Part shown: positions 57,736 to 64,000 of the stretch, one piece after another
Numbering within the stretch: the stretch's first letter is position 1
How the letters are laid out: every line of letters begins with the position of its first letter
Assembly: GCA_963833835.1 (NCBI GenBank)
Contig: CAWHZI010000016.1
Coordinates: 372,001 to 436,000 of the forward strand
Length of the DNA: 64,000 bases
Source: Bog-532 sp963833835
GTDB taxonomy: Bacteria; Actinomycetota; Actinomycetes; Streptosporangiales; Streptosporangiaceae
Direction: 5' to 3'
Notes under the pieces: model-generated
Databases searched by the model: none
Told to the model about the DNA's origin: nothing
What the model saw: only the letters and a program-made list of their open reading frames with translations
Translations under genes and position numbers: made by a program

Positions 57736-59334
57736 ATGCTTGACGACAGCTTCCACGTCTACGACACCACCCTGCGCGACGGCGCGCAGCAGGAGGGGCT
57801 CAACCTCACCGTCGCGGACAAGCTCGCGATCGCATCCCACCTGGACGGCCTGGGGGTCGGCTTCATCGAGGGCGGGTGGCCCGGCGCCATCCCCAAGGAC
57901 ACCGAATTCTTCCGCCGCGCGCAGCGCGAGCTGGAGTTCAAGCACGCGCAGCTCGCCGCGTTCGGCGCGACCCGCCGGCCCGGCGCTCAGGCGGCCGATG
58001 ACCCTCAGGTCGCCGCGCTGCGCGAGTCGGGCGCGCCGGTTGTGACCCTTGTCGCCAAGAGTCACGACCGGCACGTCCGGCTGGCCCTTCGCACCACGCT
58101 CGAGGAGAACCTCGCGATGGTGCGGGACACCGTGACCCACCTGCGCGCCAACGGCCAGCGGGTGTTCCTGGACGCGGAGCACTTCTTCGACGGGTACCGG
58201 TCCGACCCGGCCTACGCCCTGGAGGTGGTCAGGACCGCGGCCGAGGCCGGGGCCGAGGTGGTCGCCCTGTGCGACACCAACGGCGGCATGATGCCGGGTG
58301 AGCTGGGCGACGTGGTCACCGCCGTGGCCGAGGCGACCGGCGCCCGGCTCGGCATCCACTGCCACGACGACACCGCCTGCGCGGTGGCCAACACCCTGCT
58401 CGCGGTGGACGCGGGCGTGACCCACGTGCAGGGCACCGCCAACGGCTACGGCGAACGAGCGGGCAACGCCAACCTGTTCAGCGTGGTCGCCGGGCTCCAG
58501 CTGAAGAAGGGCCGCCCGGTGCTGCCGGACGGCTGCCTGGGTGAGCTGACCCGGATCGCGCACTCGATCAGCGAGGTCACCAACGTCACCCCGAACGGCC
58601 ACCAGCCCTACGTGGGGGTGTCAGCGTTCGCGCACAAGGCGGGCCTGCACGCCTCGGCGGTCAAGGTCGACCCCATGCTGTACCAGCACATCGACCCGGC
58701 CCTGGTCGGCAACGACATGCGCATGCTGGTGTCGGACATGGCGGGCCGGGCCTCGGTCGAGCTGAAGGGCAAGGAGCTGGGCTACGACCTGTCCGGCGAC
58801 AAGGCCGTCATCGGCCGGGTGGTGGACCGGGTCAAGGAGCTGGAGGCCCGCGGCTACACGTTCGAGGCCGCCGATGCCTCGTTCGAGCTGCTGCTGCGGA
58901 GCGAGCTGGCCCCGGCGGGGGAGACCGGGAGCCGGTACTTCGAGGTCGAGTCCTGGCGGGTCATCGTCGAGCGCCGCAAGGACGGCGAGCTGGTCAGTGA
59001 GGCCACGGTCAAGCTGACGGCCAAGGGCGAGCGGGTGGTGGCCACCGGCGAGGGCAACGGCCCGGTCAACGCGCTGGACAAGGCGCTGCGGATCGCGCTG
59101 GAGCGGACCTACCCGGAGCTGGGCCGCCTGGAGCTGGCCGACTACAAGGTCCGCATCCTGGAGGGCACGCACGGCACCGGCGCGGTGACCCGGGTCCTGA
59201 TCGGCTCCGACGACGGCAGCGGCCGCCCCTGGGACACGGTCGGCGTGGACGAGAACATCATCGCCGCCTCCTGGCAGGCCCTGGAGGAAGCCGTCACCTA
59301 CTGCCTGCTCCGGTCCGGCCACCAGCCCAGCTGA
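57736..59334 (+). CDS. cimA: citramalate synthase
   Basis: Condenses acetyl-CoA and pyruvate to (R)-citramalate, giving threonine-independent 2-oxobutyrate for isoleucine. 532 aa. HMGL-like domain: VYDTTLRDGAQQEGLNLTV, GVGFIEGGWPGAIPKD, HCHDDTACAVANTLLAV, GTANGYGERAGNANL. C-terminal LeuA-type regulatory domain (about residue 400 on). The ATG at 57736 is chosen; AAGGA lies about 14 nt upstream. Preceded by the Ile attenuator. leuB in the window could serve a later step of this route; leuCD are not here. Confidence 0.94.
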   Translation: MLDDSFHVYDTTLRDGAQQEGLNLTVADKLAIASHLDGLGVGFIEGGWPGAIPKDTEFFRRAQRELEFKHAQLAAFGATRRPGAQAADDPQVAALRESGAPVVTLVAKSHDRHVRLALRTTLEENLAMVRDTVTHLRANGQRVFLDAEHFFDGYRSDPAYALEVVRTAAEAGAEVVALCDTNGGMMPGELGDVVTAVAEATGARLGIHCHDDTACAVANTLLAVDAGVTHVQGTANGYGERAGNANLFSVVAGLQLKKGRPVLPDGCLGELTRIAHSISEVTNVTPNGHQPYVGVSAFAHKAGLHASAVKVDPMLYQHIDPALVGNDMRMLVSDMAGRASVELKGKELGYDLSGDKAVIGRVVDRVKELEARGYTFEAADASFELLLRSELAPAGETGSRYFEVESWRVIVERRKDGELVSEATVKLTAKGERVVATGEGNGPVNALDKALRIALERTYPELGRLELADYKVRILEGTHGTGAVTRVLIGSDDGSGRPWDTVGVDENIIAASWQALEEAVTYCLLRSGHQPS

Positions 59335-59580
59335 TCGGCCCTGATCAGTCCGGCGCTGGACGGACGGGGGAGGGCGGGGAGGAAAACGGTAGGTGTAGAG
59401 GCGGGTGGGGACACACAGGACAGTAGCAGATCGTGGACAACAACACCCGGTAGTCGCCACTGAACGCAGCCGGGCACGCTGAGACCTGCGTCGCATCGCA
59501 GGCTGCGGGTATCCTTGAGCTGTGATAGCAGCGGCTATGCGCTTGCGTACCGGCTTGTGATCCGCTGGAGGAAGCGCCTA
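59335..59580. other. non-coding region after cimA
   Basis: No gene seen. Near 59560-59605 the motif GCGCTGGAG(G/A)AAGCG occurs twice in near-identical form. The rest of the 660-nt gap is filled by the antitoxin remnant and the poly-G promoter region. Confidence 0.4.
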
Positions 59581-59881
59581 CTAGCGCGCTGGAGAAAGCG
59601 GCATCGGCCCCGAGCGCGCGCGGGGGGCTGGCCTGGTCCACGGAATTACGGTTCGCCCCTCGCGCATGGCGCGAGCGGCCCGGATATCGGCGGCGTCCTC
59701 CAACTCGGCGAACAGCGCCGAGCCTGTTCCGGCGTCATCCGTTCCAGAAGGGCGGCGAACTCGGCTGGGACGATTCCCGCCAGCCGTTCACCGTGGTGGC
59801 CGACCAGGTACACCACTTGGCCGCCGCGGCCCGGGCAGCGCGGCTGCGGCGGGAACATCATCGAGCGGTAGCTCGCTCATC
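59581..59881 (-). pseudogene. decayed Phd/YefM-type antitoxin
   Basis: On the minus strand three frames together spell an antitoxin. Frame A from ATG 59881 gives MSELPLDDVPAAAALPG. Frame B gives GGQVVYLVGHHGERLAGIVP and AEFAALLERMTPEQAR. Frame C (from about 59717 to TAG 59581) gives ALFAELEDAADIRAARAMRE. GQVVYL..HG.R.AGIVP is the Phd/YefM core. The N-terminal region is also shorter than in intact relatives. No toxin gene (PIN or RelE) is adjacent, so it is a dead fragment. Confidence 0.7.
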
Positions 59882-59963
59882 CGACGGCCATCCCCAGGCG
59901 GGTTCTTGACCAGAGTAAAGGGGCACCGTCACACAGGAGAGGAGGGGGACCGCGCCAGAAACC

Positions 59964-59981
59964 GGGGGGGGGGGGGGGGGG
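59964..59981 (+). repeat. 18-nt poly-G tract in a promoter spacer
   Basis: A run of 18 G immediately precedes T-TACGGT; TACGGT (59983-59988) is a plausible -10 with the ATG of the DUF2630 gene 6 nt downstream. The run therefore sits where the -35/-10 spacer should be. Homopolymers this long slip during replication. Confidence 0.75.
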
Positions 59982-59994
59982 TTACGGTGGTGAC

Positions 59995-60240
59995 ATGGAC
60001 GACAAGGAAATCCTGACCCGAATCGACGAACTGGTCGCGGCCGAGCACGAGATGCGCGACAGGCTCGCGGCCGGGACGCTGACCACCGCCGAGGAGCATC
60101 AGCAGCTCAAGGCGACCGAAGAAGCCCTTGACCAGGCGTGGGACCTGCTGCGGCAGCGCCGGGCCCGCCGCGAGTTCGGGGAGGACCCGAGCGTGGTGGG
60201 CAACCGCCCGGTCACCGAGGTCGAGGATTACCAGCAGTAG
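59995..60240 (+). CDS. DUF2630 family protein
   Basis: 81-aa acidic, all-helical small protein: MDDKEILTRIDELVAAEHEM, then LTTAEEHQQLKATEEALDQA, WDLLRQRRARREFGED and a tail NRPVTEVEDYQQ. This fits the actinobacterial DUF2630 family. No membrane segment. It lacks a Shine-Dalgarno; TACGGT ends 6 nt upstream, so it is probably leaderless. Function unknown. Confidence 0.88.
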   Translation: MDDKEILTRIDELVAAEHEMRDRLAAGTLTTAEEHQQLKATEEALDQAWDLLRQRRARREFGEDPSVVGNRPVTEVEDYQQ

Positions 60241-60328
60241 CACTTTGTGCCGTCAGTAGGCTTTAGGGCTGGAGCCGCTGAGGTGCTGAAGCTTCGCTTG
60301 GCCGTCTGCTGGAAGACGAAGGAGAGCC

Positions 60329-61186
60329 GTGCGTATCGCAAGGTTCGCCATGGGCGGCGATGTCGCCTATGGCGTGGTCGAAGAGGACCAGGGCGGCGGA
60401 ATCCCGCCTGCCGCCGGGCTCGATTCCCCGGGGACAACGGCTGCGGCCGGTGCCACGGACCGGCCGCTGGTCATCGCCGAGCTGCGCGGGCACCCGTTTG
60501 GTACCGACCCGGCCGGGGTGCAGTTCACCGGGCGCCGGTTCCCGCTGGCCGACGTCCGGCTGCTGGCCCCGGTGCTGCCGAGCAAGGTCGTGGCCGTGGG
60601 CAAGAACTACGCCGAGCACGCCCAGGAGATGGGCGACGAGGCGCCCGCCGAGCCGGTGCTGTTCCTCAAGCCGTCGACCTCGGTCGTGGGCCAGGGCGAC
60701 GCGATCGCCTACCCGATCAAGCTGACCGAGCGGGTCGACTACGAGGGTGAGCTGGCCGTCATCATCGGCCGGCTCTGCCGCGAAGTGCCGATGGACCGCG
60801 CCCAGGACGTGATCTTCGGCTACACCTGCGCCAACGACGTGACCGCGCGCGACCTGCAGGCCCGCGACGGTCAGTGGACCCGGGCCAAGGGCTTCGACAC
60901 GTTCTGCCCGATCGGGCCATGGATCGAGACTGTGGCCGACCCGACCGACCTGGCCCTCACCACCTCGGTGAACGGCGAGGTCAAGCAGCACGCCCGCACC
61001 TCGGAGATGGTGCACGACGTGCCCACCCTGATCGCGTTCGTCAGCCAGATCATGACGCTGCTGCCGGGTGACGTGATCCTGACCGGCACCCCGGCCGGCG
61101 TCGGCCCGTTGCAGCACGGCGACGAGGTGTCGGTGACCATCGAGAGCATCGGCACGCTGCGGAACCGGGTGATCATCCGTGACTGA
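60329..61186 (+). CDS. fumarylacetoacetate hydrolase family protein
   Basis: 285 aa. N-terminal DUF2437-like part, then the FAH fold: VVAVGKNYAEHAQEM, EPVLFLKPSTSVVG, VDYEGELAVIIGRLCREV (metal-binding acidic residues), YTCANDVTARDLQ, and GDVILTGTPAGVGPL. Probably a 2-hydroxyhepta-2,4-diene-1,7-dioate isomerase-like or acylpyruvate hydrolase. GTG 60329 has AAGGAG upstream. It overlaps the gltX start by 8 nt; the FAH-gltX pair is usual in actinobacteria. Confidence 0.93.
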   Translation: MRIARFAMGGDVAYGVVEEDQGGGIPPAAGLDSPGTTAAAGATDRPLVIAELRGHPFGTDPAGVQFTGRRFPLADVRLLAPVLPSKVVAVGKNYAEHAQEMGDEAPAEPVLFLKPSTSVVGQGDAIAYPIKLTERVDYEGELAVIIGRLCREVPMDRAQDVIFGYTCANDVTARDLQARDGQWTRAKGFDTFCPIGPWIETVADPTDLALTTSVNGEVKQHARTSEMVHDVPTLIAFVSQIMTLLPGDVILTGTPAGVGPLQHGDEVSVTIESIGTLRNRVIIRD

Positions 61187-62832
61187 CCCCTGGTTCGGGG
61201 GCCAATCCGCAGCGTCGATCCGGGTCCGGTTTACGCCGTCGGCCGTCAGCCACCTGCACCTGGGCGACCTGCGCACCGCCCTGTACAGCTGGGCGTTCGC
61301 GCGGCACACCGGCGGCGCCTTCGTGCTCAGCGTCGAGGACACCGAAGCGGACCAGGCCACCGCGGAGCACGTCGCGGCGGTCCAGGAAATGCTGCACTGG
61401 CTCGGCCTGAACTGGGACGAAGGCCCGGATCAGGGTGGCCCCTACGGCCCGTACCGGCAGAGCGAGCGGGTCGGCCTGTACCACCAGTGGGCCCAGCGTC
61501 TCCTGGACACCGGGCACGCCTACTGGTGCTACTGCAGCCCGGAGGAACTCCAGGCCCGGCACGAGACCGCTGAGACTCAAGGGGCGGCTGAGACTCAAGG
61601 GGCCGACTGGGGCTCAAGGGGCGGCCAGGGCTCAAGGGGCCGACGGGGCTCAAGGGACGGCCGGGACTCAAGGGGCCGACGGGGCACAAGGTGCGGCCGG
61701 GGCGCAAGGGGCCGATTACGACCGGTACTGCCGCACGCTGGCTCCCGACCAGGTGCAGGCCTACCTGGCCGAGGGCCGGCGCCCGGTGCTCCGGTTCCGG
61801 ATGCCGGACGGCTCGACCACGTTCACCGACCTGGTCCGGGGCGAGATCACCGTCGATCACCACGACGTACCCGACTTCGTGCTGATGCGGGCCGGTGGCA
61901 ACCCACTGGAGACCCTGGCCGCCGCGGTGGACGACGTGATGATGCGGATCACCCACATCATCCGCGGGGAGGAACTGCTGCCCGCCGCCCCGCGTCAGCT
62001 TGCCCTGTACCGAGCCATGGGTCTGCCGGACGAACAGCTGCCGGTGTTCGGGCACCTGCCGCAGATCCTGGGTGACGACGGCCAGAAGCTGTCCCGGCGG
62101 GGCGGCGTGACCGCCATCGACTGGTACCGCCAGGAGGGGTTCCTGCCCGAGGCGCTCGACAACTACCTGGCCCTGCTCAACTGGTCGCCGGGGGAGGACC
62201 GGGACGAGTTCACCCTCGATGACCTGGTGGGCGGCTTCGAACTGCCCCAGGTCAGCCCCAGCGCCGCGCGCTTCGACCCGGAGAAGCTGGAAGCGCTCAA
62301 CGGAGTCAAGATCCGCGGCCTGACCCCGGCCGACTTCGCCCGCCGCATCGTGCCCTTCCTGGCTCGGACGGGAATGGTCACCGAGCCGCTCAGCAGCGAC
62401 CAGATGTGGTTCATCCGCGACGGCGCCCCGCTCATCCAGGACCGGATCACCCGGCTGACCGAGGTCCCGGCCCTGCTGGCGTTCCTGCTCGTCCCCGAGT
62501 CCGGGTTCCACGTGCCCGCCGAAGAGGCGGCCGCCGTGCTCACCGCCGACGCCGTCACCCCGCTCAAGGCGGCGGCCGAGGCGCTGGCCCCCTTGAGCGG
62601 AGCGGATGGCTGGACCGCACCCGCCATCGCCGACGCCCTGCACGGTGCGCTGGTGGACGGCCTGGGCCTTGAATCCCAGGTCGCGTTCGCCCCGGTCCAG
62701 GTGGCCATCACCGGCCGCCGCAACTCGCCGCCGCTGCCCGAGGCGATGGCCCTGCTCGGCCGCGACCGTTCGCTGGCCCGCCTGGCCGCCGCCCAAGCCG
62801 CCAGTGGCGCTTCCGTTCGCGGCCCAGGCTGA
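61179..62832 (+). pseudogene. gltX: glutamyl-tRNA synthetase with a 1-nt frameshift inside a collagen-like insert
   Basis: Class I synthetase. N-terminal part (GTG 61179) is in one frame: VRFTPSAVSHLHLGDLRTAL, VLSVEDTEADQATAEHV, and AYWCYCSPEELQARH. The rest is in the +1 frame from about 61609: DYDRYCRTLAPDQVQAYLAE, FTDLVRGEITVDHHDVPDFV, HIIRGEELLPAAPRQLALY, KLSRRGGVTAIDWYRQEGFL, and the anticodon-binding domain. The shift is one extra T (61608) in an 18-nt tandem repeat. The HIGH region differs from the usual PSPTG.LHVGG. Context (FAH upstream, tRNA-Gln downstream) is that of housekeeping gltX. Confidence 0.85.
61573..61718 (+). repeat. 18-nt tandem repeat in gltX, eight units
   Basis: Units read E/G/R-A/T-Q-G-A/T-A/D, alternating A and D endings (a 36-nt higher-order period), for example GGG GCT CAA GGG GCC GAC. 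The peptide is Gly-X-Y (GAQ GAA GAQ GAD). One extra T separates units 2 and 3. It lies between PEELQARHETA and DYDRYCR, a surface region of the catalytic domain. Confidence 0.9.
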
Positions 62833-62877
62833 TCTCCGCTAGAGTGTGTTGACGCGAGCGGCTCTTCGTCGCTGCAA

Positions 62878-62949
62878 TGGGGTATGGGGTAATTGGCAGC
62901 CCGACGGGTTCTGGCCCCGTTAGTCTAGGTTCGAGTCCTGGTACCCCAG
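62878..62949 (+). tRNA. tRNA-Gln (anticodon CTG)
   Basis: Cloverleaf: acceptor TGGGGTA/TACCCCA, D arm GGGT..GCCC, anticodon stem ACGGG/CCCGT with loop TTCTGGC (CTG, reads CAG), T arm CTAGG/CCTGG with TTCGAGT loop, discriminator G. 72 nt, no encoded CCA. Just downstream of gltX, as in many actinobacteria; the expected neighbouring tRNA-Glu is not seen. Confidence 0.96.
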
Positions 62950-62972
62950 CGCTGAGCTGGATCACTGTGCTT

Positions 62973-62996
62973 AATGGCCCCTTCGGGGCCATTTTC
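62973..62996 (+). terminator. tRNA-Gln terminator
   Basis: A 9-bp stem AATGGCCCC/GGGGCCATT around a TTC loop followed by TT, 24 nt after the tRNA 3' end. Confidence 0.85.
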
Positions 62997-63601
62997 GCGT
63001 TTGGCCCGCGCTGCTGTCTTTCGGGGGGACGACCCCCCGAACCCCCCGCGCGGCCCTGCGTCCTGCACCCACTTCCCGCCGACGGCCTTCTTCCCCTGTG
63101 CCCCCCGCGGCTCCCTCTGGCGTCCGTGTCCGCCGTCGGCCTTCTTCTCGCCGAGACCCCCGCGGCCCGTCGCCCGCAGCGGGTGCTCCGCCGTCGGCCT
63201 TCTTCCCGCCGTGGCTGGTTTCCCTTTTTGCGCTTTAATTTTCTCTCCCCGCGTAGGCAGCCGGATCCCTGTCCCCACGCCCCCGCGTCTCCCCCGCTCC
63301 GCGTTCTCACGCAGCGTCCGAGCTGCCCCACCGCGGCCCGGCGCCCGGGTAGCTCACCCGTGTGCCCACGACTTGGGTCCCACTGGAGCGTGCAGGGATT
63401 ATCACTGCAGGTGCTCCAGTGGCGGGAAGTCACCCACGCCTGTCGCGGCGCCCGCCCAGCCAACCCCACGCGACCCGGCTGCCCCTCCCGCCCAGGCCTC
63501 CGGATGGGCGGGTCGCCGTCGCGCGCCTTGGCGCAGCCAGGCCCACCGCTCCTGCGCAGCCAACCCCACGCGACCCAGCCGCCGTAAGCGATGTCGGGGC
63601 C
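62997..63601. other. repeat-filled non-coding region
   Basis: No credible gene in about 600 nt of CT-rich plus strand. It holds three copies of a GCCGTCGGCCTTCTTC-like segment (about 63075, 63132, 63190), a long inverted repeat (63380-63422) and two identical 20-mers CAGCCAACCCCACGCGACCC starting exactly 100 nt apart (63457 and 63557). The open frames here show no natural protein sequence. Confidence 0.55.
63380..63422. repeat. long inverted repeat
   Basis: CCACTGGAGC (63380-63389) and GCTCCAGTGG (63413-63422) are perfect 10-bp arms; inside, TGCAG (63391-63395) pairs with CTGCA (63405-63409). The centre is GGATTATCA. No T run; could be an operator, recombination site or element end. Confidence 0.7.
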
Positions 63602-63643
63602 AAAAAGATCCCCGTCCGCGAGGGGGGGTTCGCGAACGGGGAT
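63602..63643 (-). terminator. terminator of the GlsB/YeaQ-like gene
   Basis: Minus strand: ATCCCCGT-x-CGCGA stem (8 + 5 bp, one mismatch), G/C-run loop, then CTTTTTG. It lies about 95 nt downstream of the stop at 63737. Confidence 0.8.
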
Positions 63644-63736
63644 GCTCGGGTGGGAGAGCCGGGAATGGTCAGGCCGTGGACTCTTCCCTAGGCGCAGCCT
63701 GGGAGGGGGAGCCTGCGGTGCCGGTCAGCTCCAGGC

Positions 63737-64000
63737 CTACCAGCGACGACGACGGGAGCGGCCGCGGCCGCGCTCGGTGCCGGTGACCCGAAGGATCAGC
63801 AGGAGGATGATGGCGCCAATGATGGAGCCGATGATGCCGGTGGCGTGGAACGAGTTGACCGAGACGCTGTGGTACTGGACCAGGTTCTCCACGAAACCGC
63901 CGATGAAGGACCCGACGATGCCGAGGATGATCGTGCCCAGGATGCCGATGGGGTCTTTACCGGGAACGAGTAGCCGCGCGATCAGGCCCGCAATGAGCCC
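63737..64000 (-). CDS. GlsB/YeaQ/YmgE family membrane protein, 3' part
   Basis: The last 87 codons are inside the window; the start lies beyond 64000. Seen on the minus strand: GLIAGLIARLLVPGKDPIGI, LGTIILGIVGSFIGGFVENL, IIGSIIGAIILLLILRVTG, and a basic tail ending SRRRRW. Gly-rich helices with the GLIAGxIA...PGxDPxGxxGTIxLGIxGxxxGG pattern define the transglycosylase-associated / general-stress membrane family. Three hydrophobic segments. Typically stress-induced; function unclear. Confidence 0.9.
   Translation of the reverse strand, partial: GLIAGLIARLLVPGKDPIGILGTIILGIVGSFIGGFVENLVQYHSVSVNSFHATGIIGSIIGAIILLLILRVTGTERGRGRSRRRRW

Noticed and set aside
59515..59871. 118-codon plus-strand frame after cimA
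   Set aside because: Arg/Pro-rich shadow of the minus-strand antitoxin remnant; no domain and no start signals.
62877..63786. Overlapping open frames of up to 270 codons between tRNA-Gln and the terminal membrane gene
   Set aside because: They read through the tRNA or the repeats and terminators, and are Pro/Arg/Ser-rich in all frames without recognisable protein features.

Overview
The window is 64 kb of a very GC-rich (well above 70 % by eye) chromosome of an actinobacterium. Markers are the complete GlgE trehalose/alpha-glucan gene set, the GuaB-GuaB3 pair, a His-rich-tailed GroEL1 behind a CIRCE operator, DUF3017 next to malate dehydrogenase, a Ser/Thr kinase beside an FHA protein, and many genes whose start codon sits 6-8 nt after a TANNNT -10 box, which is the leaderless arrangement. 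I cannot name the genus. No CRISPR array, prophage, transposase or origin was seen.

Layout. 1-495 is non-coding, with one copy of a ~215 bp structured dispersed repeat and a terminator. 496-8602 (minus) is glgB, maltokinase, treS and glgE; glgP (plus) is divergent from them. Together they convert trehalose to maltose, maltose-1-phosphate and branched alpha-glucan, and degrade it. 11.5-13.6 kb holds an enoyl-CoA hydratase, an unknown protein and a frameshifted SDR. 13.7-16.5 kb holds a membrane Ser/Thr kinase convergent with an FHA-HTH regulator. 16.9-19.5 kb holds a Pro-rich stretch in shifting frames, DUF3017 and mdh. 19.6-24.7 kb (minus) is galT-galE-galK, a small dimeric-barrel protein and an M20 amidohydrolase. 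24.8-28.0 kb holds a CNNM/CorC-type membrane protein and guaA. 28.2-30.2 kb (minus) encodes a 660-aa repeat coiled coil. 30.5-32.6 kb is groES-groEL1. 32.6-35.2 kb is a small accessory patch: second repeat copy, GNAT, HAD-like gene, ruined hydrolase. 35.5-39.4 kb is guaB, guaB3, trpS. 39.4-47.2 kb holds a D-Ala-D-Ala carboxypeptidase, a glutamate-cysteine-ligase-like enzyme, a second M20 amidohydrolase, an LpdA-like flavoprotein, DUF5313 and a biotin carboxylase/BCCP subunit. 47.8-51.0 kb is a membrane PAS-GGDEF-EAL protein.

51.0-59.3 kb is a branched-chain amino-acid block: ilvB-ilvN-ilvC, leuB, ilvE, cimA. Two genes carry transcription attenuators. ilvB has a Leu/Val/Ile-rich leader peptide and a terminator; cimA has a 14-codon leader with three consecutive Ile codons and a terminator. 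Both leader peptides appear to be leaderless. The rest holds a decayed Phd-type antitoxin, a DUF2630 gene whose promoter spacer is an 18-G run, an FAH-family hydrolase, a gltX interrupted by a 1-nt frameshift inside a collagen-like repeat, tRNA-Gln(CTG), a repeat-filled non-coding stretch and the 3' part of a GlsB/YeaQ-type membrane protein.

Two themes stand out. One is peptide-sensing control of isoleucine/branched-chain synthesis with leaderless leader peptides. The other is repeated low-complexity expansion (GlgB, IlvB, GltX, DUF3017 region, CorC-like protein, PAS-GGDEF-EAL protein), some of it with single-nucleotide frameshifts. Whether those indels are biological or assembly errors cannot be settled from this sequence.
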